A stretch of 5,909 nucleotides of DNA from an uncultured Bacilli bacterium (GCA_947598455.1 CANQFI010000093.1:1-5909); one strand, 5' to 3'; counted from the first letter of the stretch, positions 1-5,909 are shown. The notes: generated by a model not told the origin, from the sequence alone. Numbers and translations are program-made.

Positions 1-38
1 AATGGGATACATCACTATGGCCAGCCGCAGAATAAATT

Positions 39-74
39 AATATATAATTGCATATGCAATTGTATATTTTTTTT
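39..74 (+). terminator. Probable rho-independent terminator before the parA remnant
   Basis: A near-perfect inverted repeat pairs 39-51 with 56-68: 13 base pairs including one G-U pair, around a 4-base ATAT loop. Its core is the 16-bp palindrome AATTGCATATGCAATT (46-61). Six T's follow directly (69-74). This is the layout of an intrinsic terminator for a + strand gene ending just left of it; stops lie in two frames at 33-35 and 38-40. The stem is almost all A-T, so termination would be moderate. The palindrome could instead be a protein-binding operator upstream of parA. Confidence 0.55.
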
Positions 75-147
75 CATGAGAAATAAATATTTTTACATTA
101 GCAATATTTTTACAATATGGCTTGCCATTTTTTTTTATGAAAATAAA

Positions 148-153
148 AAGGAG
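148..153 (+). promoter_or_regulatory. Ribosome-binding site of the parA remnant
   Basis: AAGGAG lies 10 bases before the ATG at 164. It fixes the parA start, and the protein from there begins with the usual short beta strand leading into the Walker A loop. The translation signal is intact although the gene behind it is broken. A small inverted repeat, ATGGC-TT-GCCAT at 117-128, lies just upstream and is followed by a T-run. It could fold as a 4-bp stem with a CUUG tetraloop, but it is too weak to call a terminator. Confidence 0.6.
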
Positions 154-163
154 ATGATGAATA

Positions 164-444
164 ATGACAAACTGTAAAATAATTGCTATTGCTAATCAAA
201 AAGGTGGAGTCGGCAAAACAACTACAACATTAAATATGGGTGTAGCACTAGCAAAGGAAGGTAAAAAGTCTTATTAGTGGATGCTGATCCACAATCCGAT
301 TTGACAACTTGTATGGGATATTATAATACAGATGATATATTATCAGTAGATGATTTAATGCTAGAATGTATAAATGATGATGAAATAAAGACCAAAGAAG
401 CAATTTTACATTCTAAAGAACAAGTTGATTTACTTCCTTTTAAT
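164..444 (+). pseudogene. parA: parA N-terminal remnant (chromosome/plasmid partition ATPase), frameshifted and truncated
   Basis: ParA/Soj ATPases bind DNA and, with ParB, segregate chromosomes or plasmids. From the ATG at 164 the frame reads [20 protein letters not shown], the deviant Walker A box, then a helix ending in AKEGKK. It then hits TAG at 275. Dropping one frame restores [18 protein letters not shown], the family's Walker A' strand. One A is therefore missing from the A-run at 263-267 (five present, six expected). The second part stays open through DLMLECINDDEIKTKEAI to EQVDLLPFN, matching the early middle of ParA (usually about 250-275 aa). The Walker B region and everything after about residue 93 are absent; the frame continues straight into ParB-like sequence. 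The ATPase cannot be functional. Identification is firm from the motifs. Whether the locus was chromosomal or from an integrated element cannot be told. Confidence 0.88.
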
Positions 445-600
445 TTGTCTTTATCTCAAGCATAAAAGCTTAAAGAATTAAGCAAAAATAAAACCTTAAA
501 AAGTAATATAATAAATAGTATATTAGGAGTTCAAAAGCCAAATCAAATTAAAAAATATAAATTTGATTAGGATAAAATTAAAAAATATTTACCTAAAAAT
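445..600 (+). pseudogene. parB: parB C-terminal remnant fused to the parA remnant
   Basis: In the same frame as the parA fragment, the sequence changes character at about 445 and reads LSLSQA, stop (463-465), KLKELSKNKTLKSNIINSIL, then GVQKPNQIKKYKFD, stop (568-570), DKIKKYLPKN. This resembles the part of clostridial/bacillar ParB-like proteins after the helix-turn-helix: a 'PSLSQA-x-RLKKLS' helix, a variable stretch, a 'KPNQ' segment, then 'DKIKKYFPKS' near the C-terminus. The match is from memory of family sequences, so it is less certain than parA. The ParB N-terminal box and helix-turn-helix are missing, as is the usual end after 'LPKN'. Two in-frame stops confirm decay. The simplest reading is one deletion removing the end of parA and most of parB. 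Confidence 0.6.
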
Positions 601-700
601 AAAAAATGTCTAAAGAGAGATAAATATAGTGGAGTACATTTTCCGTAAATCTCTCCTTACAAAACTATATATAACTACTAATAACTAATTAAATATAGAT

Positions 701-894
701 AATAAAGAAATTGTAGAAAGAATGGTATCATACAAAGCAAAAAAATATCATTGATTTTAAGTATTGCAGATTAAATCTTAATAGCTTTACTTCTTTTATT
801 TATTTTCAATTATTTCCGAAGTGATAGTAAAGATAAAGAAGAAAAGAATAAGAATAAAGAGATTAGTGATAAAGAACAAGAAAAGTTAGATTAA
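701..894 (+). pseudogene. Broken small gene for a single-span membrane protein, not recognised
   Basis: An open stretch from about 701 with an ATG at 722 reads NKEIVERMVSYKAKK and stops at TGA (752-754) in its own frame. If one more A is supplied in the A-run at 739-745, the reading continues as ISLILSIAD, stop (772-774), ILIALLLLFIFNYFRSD and then a Lys/Glu-rich tail (DKEEKNKNKEISDKEQ) to TAA at 892. The product would have had one hydrophobic segment of about 20 residues followed by a highly charged tail. The frameshift plus in-frame stop make it a decayed gene. It sits between the parAB and nth remnants, 10 bases before the nth ATG, so the three probably formed an operon. No family is assigned. 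The stretch 601-700 before it holds nothing recognisable beyond a 7-bp inverted repeat (615-621 with 649-655). Confidence 0.4.
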
Positions 895-904
895 AATTGA
901 TTGG

Positions 905-1145
905 ATGGAAAAAATTATAGTAGATCTTAATAAAAAAATAGAGATGATGCTTTCAGAAAAAAGATGTAAACTTAATTATAATAGAGATTATGAATTATTA
1001 ATAGATACTATTTTATTTGCGTAATGTACATACTAAAAGAATTAATGAAGTAACTAGTGTTTTATTTGGTAGATATATATGCCAAGCATAAGGATCAGAA
1101 TGTAATAAATGTGCTTATCAGGATGATTGCTCTAATAAAAACTAA
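905..1145 (+). pseudogene. nth: Internally deleted endonuclease III (nth) remnant
   Basis: Endonuclease III is a base-excision-repair DNA glycosylase/AP lyase with a helix-hairpin-helix core and a C-terminal 4Fe-4S loop. The ATG at 905 opens MEKIIVDLNKKIEMMLSEKR, then CKLNYNRDYELLIDTILFA, matching the Nth N-terminus ('CELNY..DYELLIA..LSAQ'). TAA follows at 1022, where the family has Gln (SAQCT). One frame on, 1028-1067 gives HTKRINEVTSVLF, the next Nth helix, and then without a break GRYICQA, stop (1089), GSECNKCAYQDDCSNKN, ending at 1143-1145. The cysteines keep the exact Nth iron-sulfur spacing C-X6-C-X2-C-X5-C, counting the stop as one residue. The helix-hairpin-helix, catalytic Lys and Asp (roughly 120 residues) are gone. 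The gene is dead by deletion, frameshift and two stops. Bases from 960 on are part of the long direct repeat. Confidence 0.85.
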
Positions 1146-1195
1146 AATGATAGTGTTATAAAGAGAATATTAATAAATTATTTTTTGTTAATTAG

Positions 1196-1225
1196 TTGAC
1201 ATCGCATTATTACAAAGGGTATAAT
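1196..1225 (+). promoter_or_regulatory. Consensus sigma-A promoter of vWA gene 1
   Basis: A perfect -35 box TTGACA (1196-1201) and a perfect -10 box TATAAT (1220-1225) are separated by 18 bp. Transcription should start near 1232, giving a leader of about 67 nt. An 8-bp palindrome CTTATAAG (1230-1237) covers the predicted start and could be an operator. The promoter lies 50 bp past the end of the nth remnant and is identical to the one at 4253-4282. Confidence 0.85.
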
Positions 1226-1283
1226 TTCACTTATAAGATAGTATAATAATTTGCTTTTAAATTTATATACATATTTTATAAAC

Positions 1284-1288
1284 AAGGG
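1284..1288 (+). promoter_or_regulatory. Ribosome-binding site that decides the vWA gene 1 start
   Basis: AAGGG lies 10 bases before the ATG at 1299. The frame is also open from a TTG at 1251, but that codon has no ribosome-binding site in front and is only about 20 nt past the predicted transcription start. The 16 residues it would add are poor signal sequence, while the ATG opens the expected Lys-rich cytoplasmic tail. The ATG at 1299 is therefore preferred. Confidence 0.6.
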
Positions 1289-1298
1289 CTGTGAAGAT

Positions 1299-3998
1299 AT
1301 GAAAAAATACGCGCACAAGGTTGTCAATAATATAAAGCACGCATTTAAAAAGAAACCTTTGCTTATAAAAACAATTTTTATTTTGGTTACAATTATAGCA
1401 TTAAATTTATCTTTGTTATTTGTTGTTAGAACAAAGACCGTTGAAAATGCTTTAAAAAGACTTTTAGTAGCAGTTGATGTATATACAAATGCAGTTGAAA
1501 AAGTTGAGATGAATTCTGATGGATGGAAAGATAATAAACCTGGTTCTTGGCATATTGAAAAAAGCGCCCATTGGACAGGTGTAGATACAGCAGAAGTAGA
1601 TATAACTTTAGATACAAAAGAGAAATTAGATATTTCAAATACTCATGTTATTAGAGATTTAATTTTAGTTATTGATTCATCTTTAAGTATGGAAAATGAT
1701 AGTAAGTTGGACGTCGTTAAAGAACAAGCTAAAAAATTAGTTGATGCTTATTTATTTGATGAAAAGAACCATATGGCCTTAATTGAATTTAATGATGAAG
1801 CTGAAAGTCTACAATATTTTACAAAAGATAAAGAAACTTTAAAAAGTAGTATTGATGAAATAAATCCGGTAGGCAATACTAATTATAATGATGCTTTAAA
1901 AAAAGTAGGAGATACTTTAGCTAAATATGATATAGATACAGATATGGAAAGACCATATAAAAGTGTTTTAGTTCTTTTCTTAACAGATGGGGTTCCTTGT
2001 ATTGATACACCTAATGAAGTTGCTACTTATGCTAAATTAAAAAGTACTTATTCATATATTCATATAAAAGGACTTCAATACGAAATGGGTGAACAAGTAA
2101 CTTCTTATTTGGAAAGAATTAGTGATTCTCAAGAAGTAGCAACTAAAGAAACTTTAGGTGAAGTTTTCTTCGGTGCTACAATCGTTACAGAAAGATATAA
2201 AAGTTTTGTTATTACTGACTATATAAAAGATAAATATTTTTATATTAAATCAAAAGACGATATTAAAGTCGGTAAAGGAACAATTGAACTATTAGAAGAA
2301 AATGGTGGCCAAAAGGTCGTATGGGATTTGGGCGATGATCTAGCAAGCGGTACTGGATATAGAACAACTGAATCGCATGATTTATATATGAAAATTAATT
2401 TAACTTTAAAAGAAGAATATGCTAAAGATAATGATAGGGATTATTATCCAACCAATTCTAAATTATCTGTTTCTAGCCAATTACCAAATGAAAATGTCAT
2501 AAATAAAGAAGATGACAAAACACCTGTCTTGAAAAGAATATATAATGTTATTTATGATCCAAATCTTCCTCCTAGCTGTAACACTCTTAAGAAAGAAGAA
2601 ACTGAAACTCATTATGCTTTAGGTAATGTAACCAAAAAACAAGATCAACTTATATGTCAAGATTATTTATTTAAAGGTTGGGAAATAGTTGAGGATGATG
2701 TAACTCAAAAGAGTGAAGATATCTTTGTAATGCCAACTCATGATGTAAATATTAAAGGTGTTTGGTCAAAGTTATCTATTGTTAAAAAATTTGAAGGTAC
2801 TATAGTTAAAAAGATAGATTTGTATGACCAAGTTAAATATGATGCCGAAGTTGGCAATATTGGTAGTACATATACAGGAGCAGTTACTGATACATTTGAT
2901 AAAACTAAAGAAAATGAAAAAATATACTATTATACATCACCTGAAAAAAATAATATTGTCTTTGGTGGTTTTTGTTGGCAAATGATAAGAACTACCACAA
3001 CTGGTGGTGTTAAAATCATATACAATGGTCCTTATACCGAAGAAAACAAATGTAATAATAAAGGCACCCAACAACAGTTAGAGAATAAAAGTTATTTTAA
3101 CGAACAAAACATGTCACTAGCCTATGTTGGTTATATGTATAGTGACGTTTATGAAACAAAAGAAGTAAGTAAATCAAATATTTTAGATTCAACTTATTTT
3201 GGTAATAGTGTAGAATGGGATGGATCACAATATACATTAAAAGACTCAAAAGCCGGAATAGATGATAATCATCATTATAGTTGTGATAGTAACAATAATG
3301 AGAATGATACTTGTAAAAAAGTAAGATATTATACATATGAAACTACAAGTACTTCTCCTACTTATGAATATATTGTCTTAGAAAATGGTGATACCATCGA
3401 AAAAGCTTTAGTTAAAATGATTGGTTATGAGGAAGGATATACTAAAGATGTAATAAACGAAAATTTGAATAAGAATGATTCAATAATTAAAAAAGCTATT
3501 GATGAATGGTATGCGCAAAATATTTCTAATGATTATGGTGCATATATAGAAGATGTTGTATATTGTAACAATAGAAAAATTACTGATATAGGATCATTTA
3601 ATCCCAATGGTGGTAGTTTAAAAACTAATCCTACAATTAAAACATCTTCTTCTGATAAAGTAATTGATTTTACTTGTCCTTTAGTTAGTGATAGATTTAG
3701 CATAAGTAATGAACACGCTAAATTAACATATCCAGTTGGTTTATTAACTTCTTCCGAAGCTTTAGCTATGGATAAAACTTTTCTTACCACTGGAGAAATA
3801 TATTTTATTAATAATCCAACCGGAATTGCCTTTGGTCGAGTTATGAATTCTTTTATTAGCAAAGATGGTCAAATTAATGGTTCCAATCAACAACATGAAT
3901 ATGGCGTTCGACCAGTCATCTCATTAAAAACTGGTGTCAAGTATAAAAATGGTACTGGCACAATATTTGATCCTTACATAATAGATACTACACAATAG
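1299..3998 (+). CDS. Membrane-anchored vWA-domain surface protein, paralogue 1 (899 aa)
   Basis: Likely an extracellular metal-dependent binding protein or adhesin. Residues 1-20 are Lys-rich and cytoplasmic; about 21-43 form a hydrophobic signal anchor with no clear cleavage site, so the rest should lie outside. The von Willebrand factor A domain (about 118-295) has a complete MIDAS site: D126-x-S128-x-S130 in LVIDSSLSM, T194 in GNTNYND, D230 in FLTDGVP. A beta-rich linker follows (about 296-410). Residues about 412-495 resemble an InlB/Listeria-Bacteroides repeat (YNVIYDPN ... FKGWEIV ... MPTHDVNIKGVW) with Cys427 and Cys453. Residues about 500-899 form a module known to me from gut Firmicutes surface proteins (LYDQV, NNIVFGGFCWQMIRTT, WYAQN, LTYPVGLLT, YGVRPVISLK), resembling DUF6273-like domains, with six cysteines. 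There is no LPXTG motif or C-terminal span. It ends at TAG, 18 bp before the second repeat copy. Ligand unknown. Confidence 0.9.
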   Translation: MKKYAHKVVNNIKHAFKKKPLLIKTIFILVTIIALNLSLLFVVRTKTVENALKRLLVAVDVYTNAVEKVEMNSDGWKDNKPGSWHIEKSAHWTGVDTAEVDITLDTKEKLDISNTHVIRDLILVIDSSLSMENDSKLDVVKEQAKKLVDAYLFDEKNHMALIEFNDEAESLQYFTKDKETLKSSIDEINPVGNTNYNDALKKVGDTLAKYDIDTDMERPYKSVLVLFLTDGVPCIDTPNEVATYAKLKSTYSYIHIKGLQYEMGEQVTSYLERISDSQEVATKETLGEVFFGATIVTERYKSFVITDYIKDKYFYIKSKDDIKVGKGTIELLEENGGQKVVWDLGDDLASGTGYRTTESHDLYMKINLTLKEEYAKDNDRDYYPTNSKLSVSSQLPNENVINKEDDKTPVLKRIYNVIYDPNLPPSCNTLKKEETETHYALGNVTKKQDQLICQDYLFKGWEIVEDDVTQKSEDIFVMPTHDVNIKGVWSKLSIVKKFEGTIVKKIDLYDQVKYDAEVGNIGSTYTGAVTDTFDKTKENEKIYYYTSPEKNNIVFGGFCWQMIRTTTTGGVKIIYNGPYTEENKCNNKGTQQQLENKSYFNEQNMSLAYVGYMYSDVYETKEVSKSNILDSTYFGNSVEWDGSQYTLKDSKAGIDDNHHYSCDSNNNENDTCKKVRYYTYETTSTSPTYEYIVLENGDTIEKALVKMIGYEEGYTKDVINENLNKNDSIIKKAIDEWYAQNISNDYGAYIEDVVYCNNRKITDIGSFNPNGGSLKTNPTIKTSSSDKVIDFTCPLVSDRFSISNEHAKLTYPVGLLTSSEALAMDKTFLTTGEIYFINNPTGIAFGRVMNSFISKDGQINGSNQQHEYGVRPVISLKTGVKYKNGTGTIFDPYIIDTTQ

Positions 3999-4016
3999 TA
4001 ATAATTAAATCATAAG

Positions 4017-4202
4017 AAAGATGTAAACTTAATTATAATAGAGATTATGAATTATTAATAGATACTATTTTATTTGCGTAATGTACATACTAAAAGAATT
4101 AATGAAGTAACTAGTGTTTTATTTGGTAGATATATATGCCAAGCATAAGGATCAGAATGTAATAAATGTGCTTATCAGGATGATTGCTCTAATAAAAACT
4201 AA
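4017..4202 (+). pseudogene. nth: Second copy of the nth remnant, 5'-truncated
   Basis: This stretch is identical to 960-1145 and repeats the endonuclease III remnant from its 19th-20th codon onward. The same stops (4079-4081 and 4146-4148), frameshift, internal deletion junction and C-X6-C-X2-C-X5-C cysteines are present. The first 18 codons and everything upstream (membrane gene, parAB) are not repeated. Because the lesions are shared, copying happened after nth had already decayed. It fills most of the spacer between the two vWA genes and has no coding value. Confidence 0.85.
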
Positions 4203-4252
4203 AATGATAGTGTTATAAAGAGAATATTAATAAATTATTTTTTGTTAATTAG

Positions 4253-4282
4253 TTGACATCGCATTATTACAAAGGGTATAAT
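4253..4282 (+). promoter_or_regulatory. Consensus sigma-A promoter of vWA gene 2
   Basis: TTGACA (4253-4258) and TATAAT (4277-4282) with an 18-bp spacer, identical to the promoter of gene 1 including all flanking bases. The start should be near 4289. Each paralogue thus has its own strong promoter, and the two should be expressed alike unless an outside regulator or recombination intervenes. Confidence 0.85.
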
Positions 4283-4340
4283 TTCACTTATAAGATAGTA
4301 TAATAATTTGCTTTTAAATTTATATACATATTTTATAAAC

Positions 4341-4345
4341 AAGGG
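4341..4345 (+). promoter_or_regulatory. Ribosome-binding site of vWA gene 2
   Basis: AAGGG, 10 bases before the ATG at 4356, identical in sequence and spacing to the site of gene 1. It supports the ATG over the in-frame TTG at 4308. Confidence 0.55.
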
Positions 4346-4355
4346 CTGTGAAGAT

Positions 4356-5909
4356 ATGAAAAAATACGCGCACAAGGTTGTCAATAATATAAAGCACGCA
4401 TTTAAAAAGAAACCTTTGCTTATAAAAACAATTTTTATTTTGGTTACAATTATAGCATTAAATTTATCTTTGTTATTTGTTGTTAGAACAAAGACCGTTG
4501 AAAATGCTTTAAAAAGACTTTTAGTAGCAGTTGATGTATATACAAATGCAGTTGAAAAAGTTGAGATGAATTCTGATGGATGGAAAGATAATAAACCTGG
4601 TTCTTGGCATATTGAAAAAAGCGCCCATTGGACAGGTGTAGATACAGCAGAAGTAGATATAACTTTAGATACAAAAGAGAAATTAGATATTTCAAATACT
4701 CATGTTATTAGAGATTTAATTTTAGTTATTGATTCATCTTTAAGTATGGAAAATGATAGTAAGTTGGACGTCGTTAAAGAACAAGCTAAAAAATTAGTTG
4801 ATGCTTATTTATTTGATGAAAAGAACCATATGGCCTTAATTGAATTTAATGATGAAGCTGAAAGTCTACAATATTTTACAAAAGATAAAGAAACTTTAAA
4901 AAGTAGTATTGATGAAATAAATCCGGTAGGCAATACTAATTATAATGATGCTTTGAAAAAAGTAGGAGAAACTTTAGCTAGATATGATATAGATACAGAT
5001 ATGGAAAGACCATATAAGAGTGTTTTAGTTCTTTTCTTAACAGATGGGGTTCCTTGTGTTGATACACCTAATGAAGTTGCTACTTATGCTAAATTAAAAA
5101 GTACTTATTCATATATTCATATAAAAGGAATTCAGTATGAAATGGGTGAAAAGATTACTCCTTATTTAGAGAGAATTACTGATTCACAAAATATAGCTAC
5201 TAAAGAAACTTTAGGACAAATTTTCTTTGGTGCTACAATCGTTACAGAAAGATATAAAAGTTTTGTTATTACTGACTATATAAAAAGCAAATATTTTTAT
5301 ATAAAATCTAAAGAGGATATAGAAGTTGGAAGAGGAACTGTTGAATTATTAGAAGAAGATGATGGTAGTCAGAGAGTTGTTTGGGATTTAGGAACAGATT
5401 TAATGACTGGACTTGGTTATTGGGAAACCGGTTCTAACGATTTGGAAATAAAAATTGGTTTAACTTTAAAAGATGAATATGCTGATGATAATGAAAAGGA
5501 TTTTTATCCAACTAACTCTAAAGTAACTGTTTCTAGCCAATTACCGAATGAAGATATTTTGAATAAGGAAGATGAAATAACACCAGTTTTAAAGAGAATT
5601 TATGATGTTATATATGATACAAATCCTCCTGAAAGTTGTAAGAATCTTAAAGAAGTCAAAAAAGAATCTCATTATGCGTTAGGTACAGTAACTAAGAAAC
5701 AAGAACAACTTGTATGTCAAGATTATTTATTTAAAGGTTGGGAAATAGTTGAAGATGATGTTAGAAGAAAAAGTGAAGATGTCTTTGTAATGCCAACACA
5801 TGATGTAAATGTTAGAGGTGTATGGGCTAATATGGCTATTTCTAAAGATTTTGATGGCAAAATAGTTAAGAAAATAGACTTATACGACCAAGTTAGATAT
5901 GATGCGGAA
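4356..5909 (+). CDS. Membrane-anchored vWA-domain surface protein, paralogue 2 (partial, 518 codons, runs off the right edge)
   Basis: Open from the ATG at 4356 to the last base with no stop. The first 199 codons match gene 1 base for base: Lys-rich tail, signal anchor (about 21-43) and the first half of the vWA domain. The MIDAS residues D126, S128, S130, T194 and D230 are all present. From codon 200 the proteins differ at about 70 of 317 positions by my hand count (near 78% identity), with one inserted residue (EEDDGSQ against EENGGQ). Differences cluster in the linker (about 344-400) and the InlB-like repeat, while the FFGATIVTERYKSFVITDY segment, FKGWEIVEDDV and the two repeat cysteines (428, 454) are kept. 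The visible part stops at YDAE, where gene 1's C-terminal module begins, so its C-terminus is unknown. Probably a surface protein of the same kind as gene 1, with possibly altered binding. Confidence 0.88.
   Translation, partial: MKKYAHKVVNNIKHAFKKKPLLIKTIFILVTIIALNLSLLFVVRTKTVENALKRLLVAVDVYTNAVEKVEMNSDGWKDNKPGSWHIEKSAHWTGVDTAEVDITLDTKEKLDISNTHVIRDLILVIDSSLSMENDSKLDVVKEQAKKLVDAYLFDEKNHMALIEFNDEAESLQYFTKDKETLKSSIDEINPVGNTNYNDALKKVGETLARYDIDTDMERPYKSVLVLFLTDGVPCVDTPNEVATYAKLKSTYSYIHIKGIQYEMGEKITPYLERITDSQNIATKETLGQIFFGATIVTERYKSFVITDYIKSKYFYIKSKEDIEVGRGTVELLEEDDGSQRVVWDLGTDLMTGLGYWETGSNDLEIKIGLTLKDEYADDNEKDFYPTNSKVTVSSQLPNEDILNKEDEITPVLKRIYDVIYDTNPPESCKNLKEVKKESHYALGTVTKKQEQLVCQDYLFKGWEIVEDDVRRKSEDVFVMPTHDVNVRGVWANMAISKDFDGKIVKKIDLYDQVRYDAE

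Larger units (their letters stand above)
960..1897 (+). repeat. 938-bp direct repeat, copy 1
   Basis: Line-by-line comparison with 4017-4954 shows no mismatch or gap over 938 bases at a constant offset of 3057. The unit contains codons 19 onward of the nth remnant with all its lesions, the promoter, the leader, and codons 1-199 of the vWA gene. The left edge is inside the nth fragment (959 is A, the partner 4016 is G). The right edge is the synonymous TTA/TTG difference in Leu200 at 1898. Beyond 1898 the copies stay alignable but diverge. Confidence 0.95.
4017..4954 (+). repeat. 938-bp direct repeat, copy 2
   Basis: Exact partner of 960-1897. It begins 18 bp after the stop of vWA gene 1 and ends inside codon 200 of vWA gene 2. 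The distance between copies, 3057 bp, equals one whole cassette: nth remnant, promoter, leader and gene. Confidence 0.95.

Noticed and set aside
1..38. Tail of an upstream gene (less AT-rich; stops at 33-35 and 38-40 in two frames)
   Set aside because: Only about 10-12 codons are visible and none of the three frames gives a recognisable C-terminus. Its presence is only suggested by the terminator that follows.
611..659. Inverted repeat GAGAGAT / ATCTCTC as a terminator or small RNA
   Set aside because: Seven pairs around a 27-base loop with no T-run after it is within chance for such AT-rich, purine-run-rich sequence.
463..1091. Possible stop-codon recoding (TAA/TAG as Gln), since several in-frame stops fall where Gln is expected in nth and perhaps ParB
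   Set aside because: The 899-codon gene uses CAA/CAG for Gln, has no internal TAA or TAG, and ends in TAG. The remnants also have frameshifts and large deletions, so ordinary C-to-T decay explains the stops.
1251..1298. In-frame TTG start that would lengthen vWA gene 1 by 16 residues
   Set aside because: No ribosome-binding site precedes it and it lies about 20 nt after the predicted transcription start. The ATG at 1299 has AAGGG at a good distance and a normal Lys-rich N-terminus.
1426..1638. Minus-strand open frame of 70 codons, present again at 4483-4695
   Set aside because: Its duplication only reflects the exact DNA repeat. It is antisense to the anchor and vWA region and has low-complexity Leu/Tyr/His content.
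3533..3862. Minus-strand open frame of 109 codons inside vWA gene 1
   Set aside because: It is antisense to a well-supported domain with conserved motifs, has no ribosome-binding site of note, and its translation shows no family features. It is a shadow of the real gene.
4001..4036. Inverted repeat ATAATTAA / TTAATTAT after the stop of vWA gene 1 as a terminator
   Set aside because: The stem is only A-T pairs, the loop is 20 nt, and no T-run follows. No convincing terminator is visible between the two vWA genes.
905..4202. Insertion sequence or transposon as the cause of the duplication
   Set aside because: No transposase, terminal inverted repeats or target-site duplication is visible at the repeat edges (960, 1897, 4017, 4954). 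Homologous recombination between tandem paralogues suffices.

Overview
This is an AT-rich window with an ordinary low-GC Gram-positive look. It has AAGG-type ribosome-binding sites, sigma-A-type promoters and TGG for tryptophan, and no TGA occurs inside the long reading frame. Gene content and protein style suggest an uncultured gut Bacilli or Mollicutes-related lineage such as RF39. That taxonomic guess is inference.

Left part (1-1145): a graveyard of housekeeping genes on the + strand. After a hairpin-plus-T-run terminator (39-74) comes a chromosome-partition remnant. The first ~90 codons of parA (with Walker A and A' motifs, split by a one-base deletion in an A-run) run directly, in one frame, into the C-terminal part of parB. 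The middle of the parAB pair has therefore been lost. Next is a short broken single-membrane-span gene of unknown identity. Then comes an endonuclease III gene (nth) reduced to its N-terminus joined to its C-terminal 4Fe-4S cysteine loop, with the catalytic middle deleted.

Right part (1196-5909): two tandem, same-strand paralogues, each behind an identical consensus promoter (TTGACA, 18 bp, TATAAT). Gene 1 is complete (899 aa). Gene 2 runs off the right edge after 518 codons. Each encodes a protein tethered by an N-terminal signal anchor, with an outside von Willebrand factor A domain carrying an intact MIDAS metal site, a linker, and an InlB/Listeria-Bacteroides-type repeat. Gene 1 also shows a large Cys-containing C-terminal module. 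These look like surface binding proteins or adhesins.

The most notable structure is a 938-bp direct repeat (960-1897 and 4017-4954, offset 3057 bp) in which I found no mismatch. It spans most of the nth remnant, the promoter, the leader and the first 199 codons. Immediately past it the two genes diverge to roughly 78% protein identity by eye. This points to recent gene conversion or recombination that kept promoter, leader, anchor and the first half of the vWA domain the same while the downstream surface-exposed regions differ. That is the layout expected of a diversifying surface-protein array, with an nth corpse carried along as part of each cassette.
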